Shown here piece by piece: positions 7,180 through 17,114 of a stretch of 64,000 bases of DNA (the stretch's first letter is position 1; every line of letters starts with the position of its first letter). The notes under the pieces were generated by a model. That model was not told the DNA's origin and searched no databases. It saw nothing but the letters and a program-made list of their open reading frames with translations. Position numbers and translations under genes: made by a program. This DNA comes from Clostridia bacterium. GTDB lineage: Bacteria > Bacillota > Clostridia > Oscillospirales > Acutalibacteraceae. Where the stretch lies: assembly GCA_017622555.1 (NCBI GenBank), contig JAGAQV010000014.1:62001-126000 (forward strand), in the 5' to 3' direction.

Positions 7180-7277
7180 AAATCAGTCTTTTTAGACCGC
7201 CATAGTATAATATCACATTAAATCGAAAAAATCAAGTATTATTTTAATTTTTTTGAAAATATTTTTAAATTTTATAC

Positions 7278-7306
7278 TTGACTTTATAATGAATATTATG
7301 TATAAT
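7278..7306 (+). promoter_or_regulatory. Promoter of tRNA-Thr
   Basis: TTGACT (7278-7283), 17-bp spacer, TATAAT (7301-7306), ending 18 bases before the tRNA. Confidence 0.85.
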
Positions 7307-7324
7307 AACAAAGTCGCAATAATT

Positions 7325-7400
<76 letters not shown>

Positions 7401-7434
7401 AAAGACCATCACTTTTGATGGTCTTTTTTATTTT
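7401..7434 (+). terminator. Terminator of tRNA-Thr
   Basis: AAAGACCATCA pairs with TGATGGTCTTT and is followed by a T run. Confidence 0.9.
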
Positions 7435-7449
7435 ATATTTTTAAATTAT

Positions 7450-7481
7450 AAACCCCATTCTCAAATTAAGAATGGGGTTTT
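7450..7481 (-). terminator. Terminator of trpB
   Basis: On the minus strand AACCCCATTCT pairs with AGAATGGGGTT, then TATAATTT. It overlaps the last bases before the trpB stop. Confidence 0.75.
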
Positions 7482-7483
7482 CA

Positions 7484-8704
7484 TTATCTTATACCATAAT
7501 TTTCAAGAATATAGTCCATATCCTTATCACCACGGCCTGAGAGGTTAATTAAAACCGAGCCGTGATCCATTCGTTTAGCAAGCTTCATACCATATGCAAC
7601 AGCATGTGAGCTTTCAATTGCAGGGATAATACCTTCTAAACGAGCAAGCTTATAAAATGCATCAATAGTTTCATCGTCATTTATTACATCATACTTAACT
7701 CTGCCAATTTCCTGTAAGAATGCGTGTTCCGGACCCGATGACGGATAGTCAAGGCCTGAAGCCACCGAGTATACAGGTGCAGGTTCACCATTTTCATCCT
7801 TAAGCATAATACTGTTAAAGCCATGCATAATGCCTTCGGTACCATATTTAAGGCTTGCAGCGTGGTCACCAAGCTTTTCACCACGGCCTAAAGGCTCAAT
7901 ACCGTAAATATCAACAGGATCATTCAAAAATCCTGCAAAAAGGCCTGCTGCGTTAGAGCCACCGCCAACGCATGCAACAATTGCGGTAGGAAGATGGCCT
8001 GTCATATCAATAAATTGCTCTCTTGCCTCAATACCAACAACGCTTTGGAAATCACGTACCATCATTGGAAAAGGATGCGGTCCCAAAACTGAACCAATAC
8101 AATAAATAGCATCCTTATATTCCTTACTATAAGCCGCAAATGCATCGTCTACAGCCTCTTTAAGTGTTGCAAGACCGTGAGTGACCTCAACAACATTAGC
8201 GCCCAAAATTTTCATTCTAGCAACATTAGGGGCTTGCTTTTTAATATCAACCGAGCCCATATAAATATCACATTCAAGGCCAAAATAAGCAGCAGCAGTT
8301 GCCAAAGCAACACCGTGCTGACCTGCGCCTGTTTCGGCAATAACCTTTTTCTTGCCCATATACTTTGCAAGCAATGCTTCACCCATACAGTGATTAAGCT
8401 TGTGGGCGCCACTATGATTTAAGTCTTCACGCTTAGCATAAAGCTGAACCTTGCCGCCCAAAGCATCAGAAAGGCGTTCCAAATGTGTAACAGGTGTGGG
8501 ACGACCCTGAAATTCCTTGCGAATTCGTCTAAGTTCGGCAATAAATTTGCGTGATTGACAAATTGAATAATATGCTTCGGTAATTTCAGCCATAGCAGCC
8601 TTTAATTCATCAGAAACATAACAACCGCCATACTTTCCGAAAAAACCGTCCTTATCAGGATAATTGTTAAAATAAGTGTCAAAATTTACATTGTTAAAAT
8701 TCAT
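7484..8704 (-). CDS. trpB: Tryptophan synthase beta subunit
   Basis: PLP enzyme that joins indole and L-serine to make tryptophan. At 406 residues it is TrpB1-sized. Seen in the sequence: the PLP-lysine motif [12 protein letters not shown] (Lys102; the usual form is HTGAHKINN), catalytic Glu124 in ETGAGQHG, and the phosphate loop GGGSNAAG near 240. No trpA or other trp gene is adjacent: ftsZ lies upstream and tRNA-Thr is convergent downstream. A full tryptophan T-box leader precedes it, so it is expressed when Trp-tRNA is uncharged. As a lone gene it could use indole taken up from outside, but trpA may be elsewhere in the genome. Confidence 0.95.
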   Translation of the reverse strand: MNFNNVNFDTYFNNYPDKDGFFGKYGGCYVSDELKAAMAEITEAYYSICQSRKFIAELRRIRKEFQGRPTPVTHLERLSDALGGKVQLYAKREDLNHSGAHKLNHCMGEALLAKYMGKKKVIAETGAGQHGVALATAAAYFGLECDIYMGSVDIKKQAPNVARMKILGANVVEVTHGLATLKEAVDDAFAAYSKEYKDAIYCIGSVLGPHPFPMMVRDFQSVVGIEAREQFIDMTGHLPTAIVACVGGGSNAAGLFAGFLNDPVDIYGIEPLGRGEKLGDHAASLKYGTEGIMHGFNSIMLKDENGEPAPVYSVASGLDYPSSGPEHAFLQEIGRVKYDVINDDETIDAFYKLARLEGIIPAIESSHAVAYGMKLAKRMDHGSVLINLSGRGDKDMDYILENYGIR

Positions 8705-8795
8705 TACTAAAACCTCTTTTAAAATATAATATGTGTGTTAGTAATTACACCATCGTTTTGTAAATAAAAACATAATTTTCAGTACCTTTCATAAA

Positions 8796-9058
8796 CAAAC
8801 AAAAAGTCTTGCCCCATTCGGGACAAGACTTTTATTATAAAATCCTGCGGTACCACCCGAGTTGCTGAAAATAAATCAGCCTCTCTGACATTGCACAAAA
8901 TGCAACTTGCCTTGGTAACGGGCGCAAATCCCGTCGACTGCTACTAACACAAATGTGCTTTCGGTCGCCCTCATAAGTCCATTCACTTAACCCCAAAGCT
9001 ACGGCATTTCCACCATCAGCCGTTCTCTAAAAGCCCGAAGAAAAGCTACTTACTCTTA
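8796..9058 (-). promoter_or_regulatory. T-box leader with tryptophan specifier, controlling trpB
   Basis: The minus strand shows the T-box sequence CGGGTGGTACCGCAGG (8844-8859), which binds the uncharged acceptor end, followed by a terminator (AAAAGTCTTG/CAAGACTTTT, 8801-8833). Stem I contains GATGGTGGAAATGCC and, in the specifier position of GTGAA-TGG-ACTT, the codon TGG (complement at 8979-8981), which matches tryptophan. Uncharged tRNA-Trp should stabilise the antiterminator. I see no clear promoter between it and the ftsZ stop. Confidence 0.9.
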
Positions 9059-9087
9059 ATCATAGGTTTAAAATATTTAAACTTATA

Positions 9088-10140
9088 TTAGTTGTTCTGG
9101 AAGAAACTCATAACGTCATCATAAGTTTCGTCGTCATCTTTAGTGTTGCTCATAAAAGATGCTAAAAGGTCGCCCTTGTCATCCTTCTTTTCATCACCAA
9201 GACCTGTTGCAACAACAGTTACACGGATAGTGTCTTCAATGTTTTCGTCAAGCTGAGCACCCCAAATGATAGTTGCATCAGGATGAGCCATTTCAGAAAT
9301 GATGGTAGAAGCAAGTTCAACTTCTTCAAGGCCAATATCAACAGAACCGGTGATGCTGATGATAACACCACGAGCATTTTCCATAGATGTTTCGATAAGA
9401 GGACTTGAAATAGCAGCACGAGCAGCCTGTTCAGCCTTGTCACGACCTGTAGCAACACCAACACCCATGTGAGCATAGCCTGCATCAGCCATAATTGACT
9501 TAACGTCAGCAAAGTCAAGGTTAACAAGTGCTGTAACATTGATAAGCTCAGAAATGCTTTGAACACCCTGACGAAGAACATCGTCAGCAATGTCGAATGC
9601 ATTCTTAAATGTAATCTTTTCAGCAGAAACGAACTTAAGGCGTTCGTTAGGAATAACGATAAGGCTGTCAACATATTCACGTAAAGCAGCAATACCCGAT
9701 TCAGCCTGAGTCATACGCTTTTTGCCTTCAAATGCGAAAGGCTTGGTTACGATACCAACAGTAAGGATACCAAGTTCCTTAGCAATAGATGCAACAACGG
9801 GAGCCGCACCTGTACCGGTACCGCCGCCCATACCTGCGGTAATAAAAATCATATCAGCTTCACGAATAGCAGCAGCTATTTCGTCACGTGATTCCTCAGC
9901 AGCAGCGTGGCCGTTATTTGGGTTACCGCCTGCGCCCATACCTGAAGTAGTCTTGTCGCCGATTTGCAATTTAACGTCTGCCTTTGACTTGATAAGAGCA
10001 GCTTTATCGGTGTTGATTGCAACAAATTCAACACCCTTAACGCCGGCATCAACCATACGGTTAACAGCGTTTCCGCCGCCGCCGCCAACGCCGACAACTT
10101 TAATCTGTACTACGTTTTGATCTTCTACGAATTCAAACAT
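9088..10140 (-). CDS. ftsZ: Cell division protein FtsZ
   Basis: Tubulin-like GTPase that forms the Z ring. The 350-residue protein has the N-terminal glycine motif [12 protein letters not shown] (about 18-29), the tubulin signature [10 protein letters not shown] (about 104-113) and the T7 region FADVKSIM. After the GTPase core a short acidic linker leads to an end reading [10 protein letters not shown]. That lacks the usual D-I/V-P-x-F-L C-terminal peptide that binds FtsA and SepF in many bacteria; it may be a lineage-specific variant. It is the last gene of the dcw cluster, with its own predicted promoter (10202-10230) and a 118-base gap from ftsQ. Confidence 0.97.
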   Translation of the reverse strand: MFEFVEDQNVVQIKVVGVGGGGGNAVNRMVDAGVKGVEFVAINTDKAALIKSKADVKLQIGDKTTSGMGAGGNPNNGHAAAEESRDEIAAAIREADMIFITAGMGGGTGTGAAPVVASIAKELGILTVGIVTKPFAFEGKKRMTQAESGIAALREYVDSLIVIPNERLKFVSAEKITFKNAFDIADDVLRQGVQSISELINVTALVNLDFADVKSIMADAGYAHMGVGVATGRDKAEQAARAAISSPLIETSMENARGVIISITGSVDIGLEEVELASTIISEMAHPDATIIWGAQLDENIEDTIRVTVVATGLGDEKKDDKGDLLASFMSNTKDDDETYDDVMSFFQNN

Positions 10141-10201
10141 TTTTTAATTCCTCCGTGTATGTAAAATAAGCATAAGTAGACTATTTGCATAATATATTTA
10201 A

Positions 10202-10230
10202 ATAATAACATAACATTTTGCAAATTTCAA
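10202..10230 (-). promoter_or_regulatory. Predicted promoter of ftsZ
   Basis: TTGAAA (10225-10230), 17-bp spacer, TATTAT (10202-10207) on the minus strand, within the ftsQ-ftsZ gap. Confidence 0.55.
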
Positions 10231-10258
10231 CACTTTTTATTACAATTTTGTTATTTTT

Positions 10259-11050
10259 TTAATTTGTGTGATTTTTAACAAAAGTCCCCTCTGGGTTTTG
10301 TTCATTCCATACACTTAAATTTATGCTTCCTGAAGCCTCAGGTTTCATATTTTCAATCATGGTTTTTAAGTGTTTTACTTTATTTTCCAAATAATTTTCA
10401 GTGCCAAAGTTTACGTCAAAGCGGTTTTCAACCCCAACTTTAACTGTAATTTTATTAGTAATGTCAACATAATTAATTTTTAAGTTGTTTTCTTGTAAAA
10501 GTGAAATTATATTATTAAGCATTTCTTCGGATTTTTTATCCTCAAAAACAATTTTGCTTCCCACCGTGCATTTTACACCGTTTAGCTTAATTTCAAAAAT
10601 ATCGCTTTGCTTTTCGGCCACCTTTTCAAGCACCCAGCCCGCTTTGCTTACGTTAAAATATTCACCGTTTTGCAACACACAAAAATGCGCCTTAGCGTCA
10701 GTTACTTTAATATTAAGTGTATCGGGCAATTTGCGTGAAAATTCAACCTTTTCTATAAAAGGAAGCTTTGCTTTAAGTAGATCAACTGCACGTCGGCTGT
10801 TAAAGGTGAAAATGTTATCGCCAAGCTTTATACCGCTGTTTGCAATGATTTGTTCATCGGTATAAATTTTACTGCCCGAAGCATTTATTTTAGCTATTGG
10901 AAAAAACACAGTAAGACAAAGTGTTAAAGCAGTTATTACTAAAGCAATTATTAAAGCAATAAAGCTTATAATAAGACGCCTTTTTCTCGCCTTTTTTTGT
11001 CGCACCTTACGTTTTTGCAAAAACTCGTCACGAATAGGTTCGTTTTTCAA
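10259..11050 (-). CDS. ftsQ: FtsQ/DivIB-type cell division protein
   Basis: Bitopic division protein of about 263 residues that links FtsL and the septal synthase. There is a basic cytoplasmic stretch (KRKVRQKKARKRR), one membrane helix at about residues 26-50, and a POTRA domain beginning FPIAKINASGSKIYTDEQI. The open frame extends upstream into murA, but the start is most likely the TTG at 11050, five bases beyond the murA stop, with AAGGA about eight bases upstream. An 11215 start would overlap murA by 160 bases and add an Arg-rich sequence that is only murA in another frame. Confidence 0.85.
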   Translation of the reverse strand: MKNEPIRDEFLQKRKVRQKKARKRRLIISFIALIIALVITALTLCLTVFFPIAKINASGSKIYTDEQIIANSGIKLGDNIFTFNSRRAVDLLKAKLPFIEKVEFSRKLPDTLNIKVTDAKAHFCVLQNGEYFNVSKAGWVLEKVAEKQSDIFEIKLNGVKCTVGSKIVFEDKKSEEMLNNIISLLQENNLKINYVDITNKITVKVGVENRFDVNFGTENYLENKVKHLKTMIENMKPEASGSINLSVWNEQNPEGTFVKNHTN

Positions 11051-11054
11051 AAAA

Positions 11055-12311
11055 TCATTCCTTAGTTTTAATATCAGCGCCAACCGACGCCAAAACACCC
11101 GTAATATCATCATATCCACGGTTAATGTGCGATATATTATCAATTTCACTTTGACCGTTCGCCGAAAGCGCCGCAACAACAAGCGCCGCACCGCCACGAA
11201 GGTCGGGACAAACACACTTGGCGCCCGAAAGTGAATTTACACCCTCAATTACAGCAACCTTTCCCTCAGTTTTAATATTAGCGCCAAGACGATTAAGCTC
11301 GTTTATATACCTAAAACGGTTTTCAAAAATATTTTCAATAAAAACCGTTGTTCCCTTAGCCATTGCAAGCATTGAAATTAAAAGAGGCCCTGCATCAGTC
11401 GGGAAACCTGGATAAACCAAGCTTCGAATAGTAGGTACACGTGAAAGCCTTTTGGGTGCTGTAATAGTCAAAGCCTTTCCTTTAACCGAAATATCGCAGC
11501 CGCTTTCACGGAAGGTATGCAAAATTGCCACCATATGTGACGGCATTATATGTGAAAGATTTAATTTACTACCTGTAATCGCCGCCGCTGACATATAAGT
11601 TGCGGCTACAATTCTATCAGGAATTATTGTATGTGTTGTGCCGTGAAGCTTATCAACACCGTGAATATATATTGTATCCGAACCACTGCCGTAAATTCGA
11701 GCGCCTGCGCTGTTTAAAAAATCAGCCAAATCACTAATTTCGGGCTCTCTTGCGGCGTTATGTATAACCGTAACACCCTTTGCGGTTGCCGCAGTTAAAA
11801 TTACGTTTTCCGTAGCCCCAACACTTGGAAAGGCTAAATGAATTTCAGTACCGTATAAGCCCTTTTCAGCGTTACAGTTTAAAAAGCCGTGTTCTTCATA
11901 AATTTCAACCCCCAATTTTTTAAGGGCGGACAAGTGTAAATCTATAGGTCTTGGTCCCAATTCACACCCACCTGGGTTTGAAATAATTGCACGCTTTGTG
12001 CGGCCTATTATACCACCGAGAAAAACAACCGACGAGCGCATTTCGCGCATTAGACTTTCGGGAATTTCATATTTTTCAATGCTACGACAGTCAACCGTAA
12101 CTGTATTATCTTGATAGCTTACCTTTGCGCCGAAATTTCGCAAAATTTTTATGGAGGACTGAACGTCGGATAAATTAGGACAGTTATGTATAACACATTC
12201 GCCGTCACACAAAACGGCACCTGCTAAAACAGGAAGTACGCTGTTTTTTGCGCCCTGCACCGCAATTTCACCCGTTAACTGTTTGCCTCCGTTTACAATA
12301 ATTTCAGCCAA
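11055..12311 (-). CDS. murA: UDP-N-acetylglucosamine 1-carboxyvinyltransferase MurA
   Basis: First committed step of peptidoglycan synthesis: transfer of enolpyruvate from PEP to UDP-GlcNAc. The 418-residue EPSP-synthase-fold protein has Lys22 in QGAKNSVLPVL and the catalytic Cys116 in PGGCELGPRPIDLH, the residue attacked by fosfomycin. The start is a TTG at 12311 with GGGGTG upstream. It sits between murG and ftsQ, a common clostridial position. Four bases separate its stop from the ftsQ start. Confidence 0.96.
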   Translation of the reverse strand: MAEIIVNGGKQLTGEIAVQGAKNSVLPVLAGAVLCDGECVIHNCPNLSDVQSSIKILRNFGAKVSYQDNTVTVDCRSIEKYEIPESLMREMRSSVVFLGGIIGRTKRAIISNPGGCELGPRPIDLHLSALKKLGVEIYEEHGFLNCNAEKGLYGTEIHLAFPSVGATENVILTAATAKGVTVIHNAAREPEISDLADFLNSAGARIYGSGSDTIYIHGVDKLHGTTHTIIPDRIVAATYMSAAAITGSKLNLSHIMPSHMVAILHTFRESGCDISVKGKALTITAPKRLSRVPTIRSLVYPGFPTDAGPLLISMLAMAKGTTVFIENIFENRFRYINELNRLGANIKTEGKVAVIEGVNSLSGAKCVCPDLRGGAALVVAALSANGQSEIDNISHINRGYDDITGVLASVGADIKTKE

Positions 12312-12374
12312 AATAATGCACCCCGCAAGTATAAATTGTTTTACAACTTATACTATGCAAAAATGCAAAAACGG

Positions 12375-13487
12375 TCACGAATTAGAATATAATTCCATTA
12401 AAACAGCATAAATTCGTTCATTTGCATCAATAATAGCGTTTTCACGTGCTGCTTTTTCCATTGAAGCAATTTTATCTTTATTATCAATAAGGTCTTTAAC
12501 CGTTTCAATTATTTTATCACTCGTTAAATCCTTTTCTTCAATAAGCTCAGCAGCACCTGCGTTTTTCAAGGTCATACCGTTATGGTATTGATGATTTTCA
12601 GCCACAAAGGGTGACGGAATTAGCACAGCGGCCTTACCGCAAGCCCCTAATTCACCCAGTGTAATGGCGCCTGCTCTGCTTATTACTAAATCAGCCGCAG
12701 CCATACAAACATCCATATCAGTTATATATTCACGAATCTCAATGCCGTCGTGAAGCTTAATCCCTTCAAGACTTTTTATCATATCATCATAACCAACCTT
12801 ACCTGTTGCGTGGATATGATAGTAATTCTTTGTGGGATTATGCCATTTAATAAGTTCAGACACAGCCTCGTTAAGATGCTTTGCGCCAAGACTTCCGCCA
12901 AAGGATAAAATTAAAGGACGGTTGTCCAGCTTTAAAATTTTACGGGCAGTTGCCTTATCCATTGAAAGTAATTCTTGTCTTATAGGATTGCCCGTTACAA
13001 TTGGCTTTTTATTAAGCTTTAAATATTTTTCTGCTTCGGGCATTGCAAGCATTACACGGTCAGCCTTTGGTGCTAACATTTTAGTGGTAACGCCCGGAAA
13101 TGCATTTTGTTCGTGAATGGCAGTTTTAATTTTAAGCTGCTGCGCCGCACGAAGTACCGGACCGCTAACATAACCGCCTGTACCTACAACTAAATCAGGC
13201 TTAATTTGTTTTAAAAGCTTTTTAGCCTTAACCGAAGAAGTTACGGCAAGCTTTACCGAATTTATATTATGAGCAATACCTTTAACAGACATTTTACGGG
13301 AAAAGCCTGCAACCTTTACGGGATAAAAGGCATATCCCTTTTCGGGCACGAGCTTAGCTTCCAGCTTATCAGGTGTACCAATATAATAAATTTGGGCATC
13401 AGGATGCTTTGATTTAATATAATCAGCAACAGCTAAAGCAGGGTTAATGTGACCAGCTGTACCGCCGCCTGCAAATAAAACCTTCAT
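12375..13487 (-). CDS. murG: UDP-GlcNAc:lipid I transferase MurG
   Basis: Membrane-associated GT28 glycosyltransferase that converts lipid I to lipid II. The 370-residue protein begins with the lipid-contact motif GGGTAGHINPALA (residues 7-19) and has LSFGGSLGAKHLN, the second glycine-rich loop, and the nucleotide-binding segment ISRAGAITLGEL. Start ATG follows AAGGGGAA, 11 bases after the ftsW stop. The 63-base gap to murA contains the inverted repeat GTATAA/TTATAC, without a T run. Confidence 0.96.
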   Translation of the reverse strand: MKVLFAGGGTAGHINPALAVADYIKSKHPDAQIYYIGTPDKLEAKLVPEKGYAFYPVKVAGFSRKMSVKGIAHNINSVKLAVTSSVKAKKLLKQIKPDLVVGTGGYVSGPVLRAAQQLKIKTAIHEQNAFPGVTTKMLAPKADRVMLAMPEAEKYLKLNKKPIVTGNPIRQELLSMDKATARKILKLDNRPLILSFGGSLGAKHLNEAVSELIKWHNPTKNYYHIHATGKVGYDDMIKSLEGIKLHDGIEIREYITDMDVCMAAADLVISRAGAITLGELGACGKAAVLIPSPFVAENHQYHNGMTLKNAGAAELIEEKDLTSDKIIETVKDLIDNKDKIASMEKAARENAIIDANERIYAVLMELYSNS

Positions 13488-13498
13488 AAAAATTCCCC

Positions 13499-14638
13499 TT
13501 ATGTTTTTTCAAGATTCGTACTTCGTGAAATTGAAAGCACAATGCCCATTTCGGCAAGTAAAATTAGAAGTGACGTGCCGCCATAGCTAAAGAAAGGCAA
13601 GCTTATACCTGTATTAGGAATTGTATTCGTAACAACCCAAATGTTTAAAAGGGCTTGAAGTCCGACCTGGAAGGTAAGACCAATAGCCATTAAAGAGCCA
13701 AATTTATCCGAAGCCTTCATAGCAATTGTAAAGCCACGCCATATTAGTAAGCAAAACAGAATAATTATTACCATTGCACCAATAAGTCCAAGCTCTTCGC
13801 AAACTATTGAAAAAATAAAGTCGTTATGAGGTTCGGGTACCCATAGGTGCTTTTGACGTGACTGACCTATTCCCCTGCCCCATATTCCGCCTGAGCCTAT
13901 TGCCAAAAGTGATTGAATGGTTTGAAAGCCCTTACCTGACGGGTCAAGCCAAGGGTTAAGCCAGTACTGAATACGGTCTGAGGCATAGCCGATAGCACCG
14001 GTTACAATTAGTCCTGCAACACCTACAACACCGATACCTACACCCGCAATAATATACCTTACGGCAAGACCGCCGCAAATAAGCAAAACAATGCCAATGG
14101 CAAACACCAATACAGTAGCCGAAAGGTGCGGTTCTAAAACAATTAATACACAAGGAACAGCAACCAGGCCAATTAAAAATGCCACAAAACCGAATTTTTC
14201 CATTAGCTTATAATTTGCCGCAATTAAAGAAGATAACAGCAAAATTACCGCAAATTTCGCAAGCTCAGACGGTTGGAAGTTAATTGGGCCAATAACAAGC
14301 CAACGTTTAACGTCCATACCCTGCAGCATTGGCGGAATAGCCAAAAGCACACCCAAAATGCCCATAATCAAGGCGTAAAAAATCCAAGCAAATTTACGGT
14401 AAAAATGATAATTAATTGTAGACACAAAAAGCATAACTGCTACACCCACCACAGCAAAAACTGCCTGACGAGCAATAAAACGGTAGCTGTTGCCATAATT
14501 TTCATAAGAAAAGGCATAGCTTGCCGAAAACAGCATTACAAGACCAATTGTTAAAAGTATGAGTACTAACGATAAAAAGGTGATATCCATCTTACCGTCA
14601 GTATTGAAAAAAGACTGCTTTTTTCTTGACTTTTGCAT
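13499..14638 (-). CDS. ftsW: SEDS glycosyltransferase FtsW/SpoVE type
   Basis: Peptidoglycan polymerase of the SEDS family, 379 residues with about ten membrane helices, working with the class B PBP encoded upstream. Characteristic segments are GIGQSRQKHLWVPEPHNDFIF (split here as GIGQSRQKHL and VPEPHNDFIF, about 255-276) and the C-terminal SYGGTSLL. In sporulating Firmicutes a dcw-located copy may serve vegetative division (FtsW) or spore cortex synthesis (SpoVE); sequence alone does not separate these and no second copy is in the window. Confidence 0.93.
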   Translation of the reverse strand: MQKSRKKQSFFNTDGKMDITFLSLVLILLTIGLVMLFSASYAFSYENYGNSYRFIARQAVFAVVGVAVMLFVSTINYHFYRKFAWIFYALIMGILGVLLAIPPMLQGMDVKRWLVIGPINFQPSELAKFAVILLLSSLIAANYKLMEKFGFVAFLIGLVAVPCVLIVLEPHLSATVLVFAIGIVLLICGGLAVRYIIAGVGIGVVGVAGLIVTGAIGYASDRIQYWLNPWLDPSGKGFQTIQSLLAIGSGGIWGRGIGQSRQKHLWVPEPHNDFIFSIVCEELGLIGAMVIIILFCLLIWRGFTIAMKASDKFGSLMAIGLTFQVGLQALLNIWVVTNTIPNTGISLPFFSYGGTSLLILLAEMGIVLSISRSTNLEKT

Positions 14639-14666
14639 TGAATATCACCTCGTATAAATATTTTTA

Positions 14667-15689
14667 TTAGAATGAAAAAATTATTGGAAGCAGTGCTAAA
14701 ACACAACCAATTAAAGCAACGGTTGAGAAAACTAAAACGATTTTATCCTCCGACCAGCCGCATTTTTCGAAATGGTGATGAATAGGCGCCATTTTGAAGA
14801 TGCGTTTTTTAGTCTTCTTATAATAAGCAACCTGAATAATATCAGACAAAGCTTCAATTAAGTAAACAATACCTGCCAAAATAAGCAATATCGGACGTCC
14901 AATACCAAACGAAAAGGCAACAACCATACCGCCAAGGAACATCGAACCTGTATCACCCATAAAAACTTTTGCGGGGTGCGAATTCCAACAAATAAAACCT
15001 ACAAGAGCACCTGCCAAAGCAGCGGTTAAAACGTTGATAGACGGAATGTTCAAAAAGCCTGCAGCCATCATAAAGCCACAAGAAACCACAAGCGTTACGC
15101 TTGAAGCCAAGCCGTCGATACCGTCGGTAAGATTTACCGCATTTGTAAAGCCGTAAATGAACATTAAGGCAATTGGCCAAAAGATAAGACCAATCCCGCT
15201 TGTAATAGAAACGTCACCCAAAAAAGGAATGTAAGTTGTTTTCATACCCGCAAGCGCAAGTGCAGCAAGATATGCCGCCGACACTAAAAACTGCATAAAG
15301 GTTTTTTGGCGCGCTGTAAGACCTAAATTACGCTTTTTAACAACCTTGATATAGTCGTCAAAAAAACCGATAGCCGCCATACAAAGCGCCATCACAACGC
15401 CTGCAACAAGCGCAATTAAGCGGAAATTATCTTTGAAATCAAAGTAAAACGGTTTTTTGAATATTACTGCAAAAACAAAACCGACAATTAAAGAAATTAT
15501 AACACCGCCGATAAACATTACACCGCCCATTGTTGGTGTGCCCTGCTTATCCTTATGCCAATTGGGGCCTATTTCCAAAATAGTTTGCCCAAATTTAAGC
15601 TTTCTTAAAAAAGGAATTACTATAAAGCCCGAAAGTGCAGTTACGGCAAACGCTACTGCCGCAACAATTAGAGAAGTAAAATCCATCAT
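14667..15689 (-). CDS. mraY: Phospho-MurNAc-pentapeptide transferase MraY
   Basis: Ten-helix membrane enzyme that transfers phospho-MurNAc-pentapeptide to undecaprenyl phosphate, making lipid I. The 340-residue protein has the family motifs KQGTPTMGG (about 48-56), AIGFFDDYIKV (Asp pair), NLTDGIDGLA and the histidine loop MAPIHHHFE. The frame opens ATG-ATG with AGAGG upstream; either could start. In most dcw clusters murF precedes and murD follows mraY; here murE and ftsW are the direct neighbours. Confidence 0.96.
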   Translation of the reverse strand: MMDFTSLIVAAVAFAVTALSGFIVIPFLRKLKFGQTILEIGPNWHKDKQGTPTMGGVMFIGGVIISLIVGFVFAVIFKKPFYFDFKDNFRLIALVAGVVMALCMAAIGFFDDYIKVVKKRNLGLTARQKTFMQFLVSAAYLAALALAGMKTTYIPFLGDVSITSGIGLIFWPIALMFIYGFTNAVNLTDGIDGLASSVTLVVSCGFMMAAGFLNIPSINVLTAALAGALVGFICWNSHPAKVFMGDTGSMFLGGMVVAFSFGIGRPILLILAGIVYLIEALSDIIQVAYYKKTKKRIFKMAPIHHHFEKCGWSEDKIVLVFSTVALIGCVLALLPIIFSF

Positions 15690-15704
15690 TTTAAAAACCT
15701 CTTT

Positions 15705-17102
15705 TTAAGATAACGCTTGGCGTATAACCTCACGTTCATCAAAATGTATTTTTTCTTTACCTATAATTTGGTAGGTTTCATGTCCTTTGCCTGCAAGTAC
15801 TATTATATCATCTTTTTGCGCAATTGAAAGAGCAAATTTTATAGCATCTACTCTATTTTCTAAAATCTTATGCGGTTTTGCAGGTGAAACACCCTTTAAT
15901 ATGTCAGAAATTATAACATTTGGGTCTTCAGTTCGGGGATTATCACTTGTAATAATTACATAATCGGCATAAATTGATGCTATTTCACCCATAATCGAAC
16001 GTTTTGAACTATCACGGTCCCCGCCACAGCCAAAAAGCACGATTAAGCGGTTTTTAGGGCATTCCTTAAAGGTTTTAAGAATGTTTTTCAAACCGTCAGG
16101 GGTGTGGGCATAGTCAATAATTACGGTATAATCACCGGTATTTTCAATAACCTCAGCCCTGCCTTTAACACCATTAAAATGTTTTAACGCTTCAATTGAA
16201 GTTTTACGTTCAATTTGCAAAAAATCACAAACAGCCACTGCGCATAATGAATTATAAACCGAAAATTCGCCCGGTATATTTACTTTTATGTGGTTAATAA
16301 AATCGGTCAAAAGCTTATATTCCACAAAGCGTGACTGTAAATTTAACGATTTTGCAATATAATCAGCATCATTTTCTAAAGAAACGGATACTTTTTTGCA
16401 CCTAATTTCTTTAAAAAGACGCTTACCATATTCGTTATCAATATTAATTACTGCGTTATCGCACATATCAAAAAGCTTTTTCTTTGCAAGATAATAGCTT
16501 TCCATATCATTATGATAATCTAAGTGGTCCTGTGTCAAATTAGTAAATACTGCTGTGTTAAAATGCAAGCCCTCTACCCTGCCCATTGCAAGTGCATGCG
16601 AGGACACCTCCATTATAACATATTCACAGCCCTTATCACGCATTATAGAAAATAGTCGGTTAAGTTCGAAAGCGTTTGGCGTTGTGTTTACTGCGGGAAT
16701 AATCTCTCCGCAAATTACGTTTTGAATTGTACCTATAACGCCAACCCTTTTACCCGATCTTTCAAGCATTTCTTTTAGCATATAAGTAATTGTTGTTTTG
16801 CCGTTTGTCCCAGTAACGCCAACAAGCTTTAAATCCCTTGCGGGATTATTAAACCATCTTGCTGACATTTGTGCAAAAGCCAAAACTGCATTTTTAACAA
16901 TTATTTCGTTTTTATAATTTGCTTTATTTTCAACTACCAGTGCAATTGCACCGTTTTTAACGGCATCCGCCCTGTATTGCGGATTATTATGGATATCTAC
17001 AAAGACAAAGCCGTCTTTTACATTAGCCGAATTATCGGTAATACCCATAATCTCTAACTGCCTTAAATGTTCATCGCAGGCAATTATAGTGCCAAGTTTC
17101 AT
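15705..17102 (-). CDS. murE: MurE ligase, meso-diaminopimelate-adding
   Basis: Cytoplasmic ATP-dependent ligase adding the third residue to UDP-MurNAc-Ala-Glu. ATP loop GVTGTNGKTT is near residues 95-104, and the C-terminal domain has TSDNPRTEDP, whose DNPR motif marks meso-diaminopimelate rather than lysine specificity. I take the ATG at 17102, with GGAGG five bases upstream; the TTG at 17114 overlaps that ribosome site. Length is 465 residues, usual for the family. It directly follows the PBP gene. Confidence 0.95.
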   Translation of the reverse strand: MKLGTIIACDEHLRQLEIMGITDNSANVKDGFVFVDIHNNPQYRADAVKNGAIALVVENKANYKNEIIVKNAVLAFAQMSARWFNNPARDLKLVGVTGTNGKTTITYMLKEMLERSGKRVGVIGTIQNVICGEIIPAVNTTPNAFELNRLFSIMRDKGCEYVIMEVSSHALAMGRVEGLHFNTAVFTNLTQDHLDYHNDMESYYLAKKKLFDMCDNAVINIDNEYGKRLFKEIRCKKVSVSLENDADYIAKSLNLQSRFVEYKLLTDFINHIKVNIPGEFSVYNSLCAVAVCDFLQIERKTSIEALKHFNGVKGRAEVIENTGDYTVIIDYAHTPDGLKNILKTFKECPKNRLIVLFGCGGDRDSSKRSIMGEIASIYADYVIITSDNPRTEDPNVIISDILKGVSPAKPHKILENRVDAIKFALSIAQKDDIIVLAGKGHETYQIIGKEKIHFDEREVIRQALS

Positions 17103-17114
17103 TTTATCCTCCAA

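Noticed and set aside
6678-7200. Integrated prophage or genomic island at tRNA-Arg
   Set aside because: Despite the tRNA 3'-end duplication, only about 200 bp lie between the repeats and there is no integrase.
9219-9692. A 157-codon Leu-rich frame on the minus strand
   Set aside because: It lies wholly inside ftsZ in another frame; the Leu-rich composition is a reading-frame artefact.
11051-11215. Longer N-terminus for FtsQ
   Set aside because: This part is murA read in another frame; a TTG with a good ribosome site follows directly after the murA stop.
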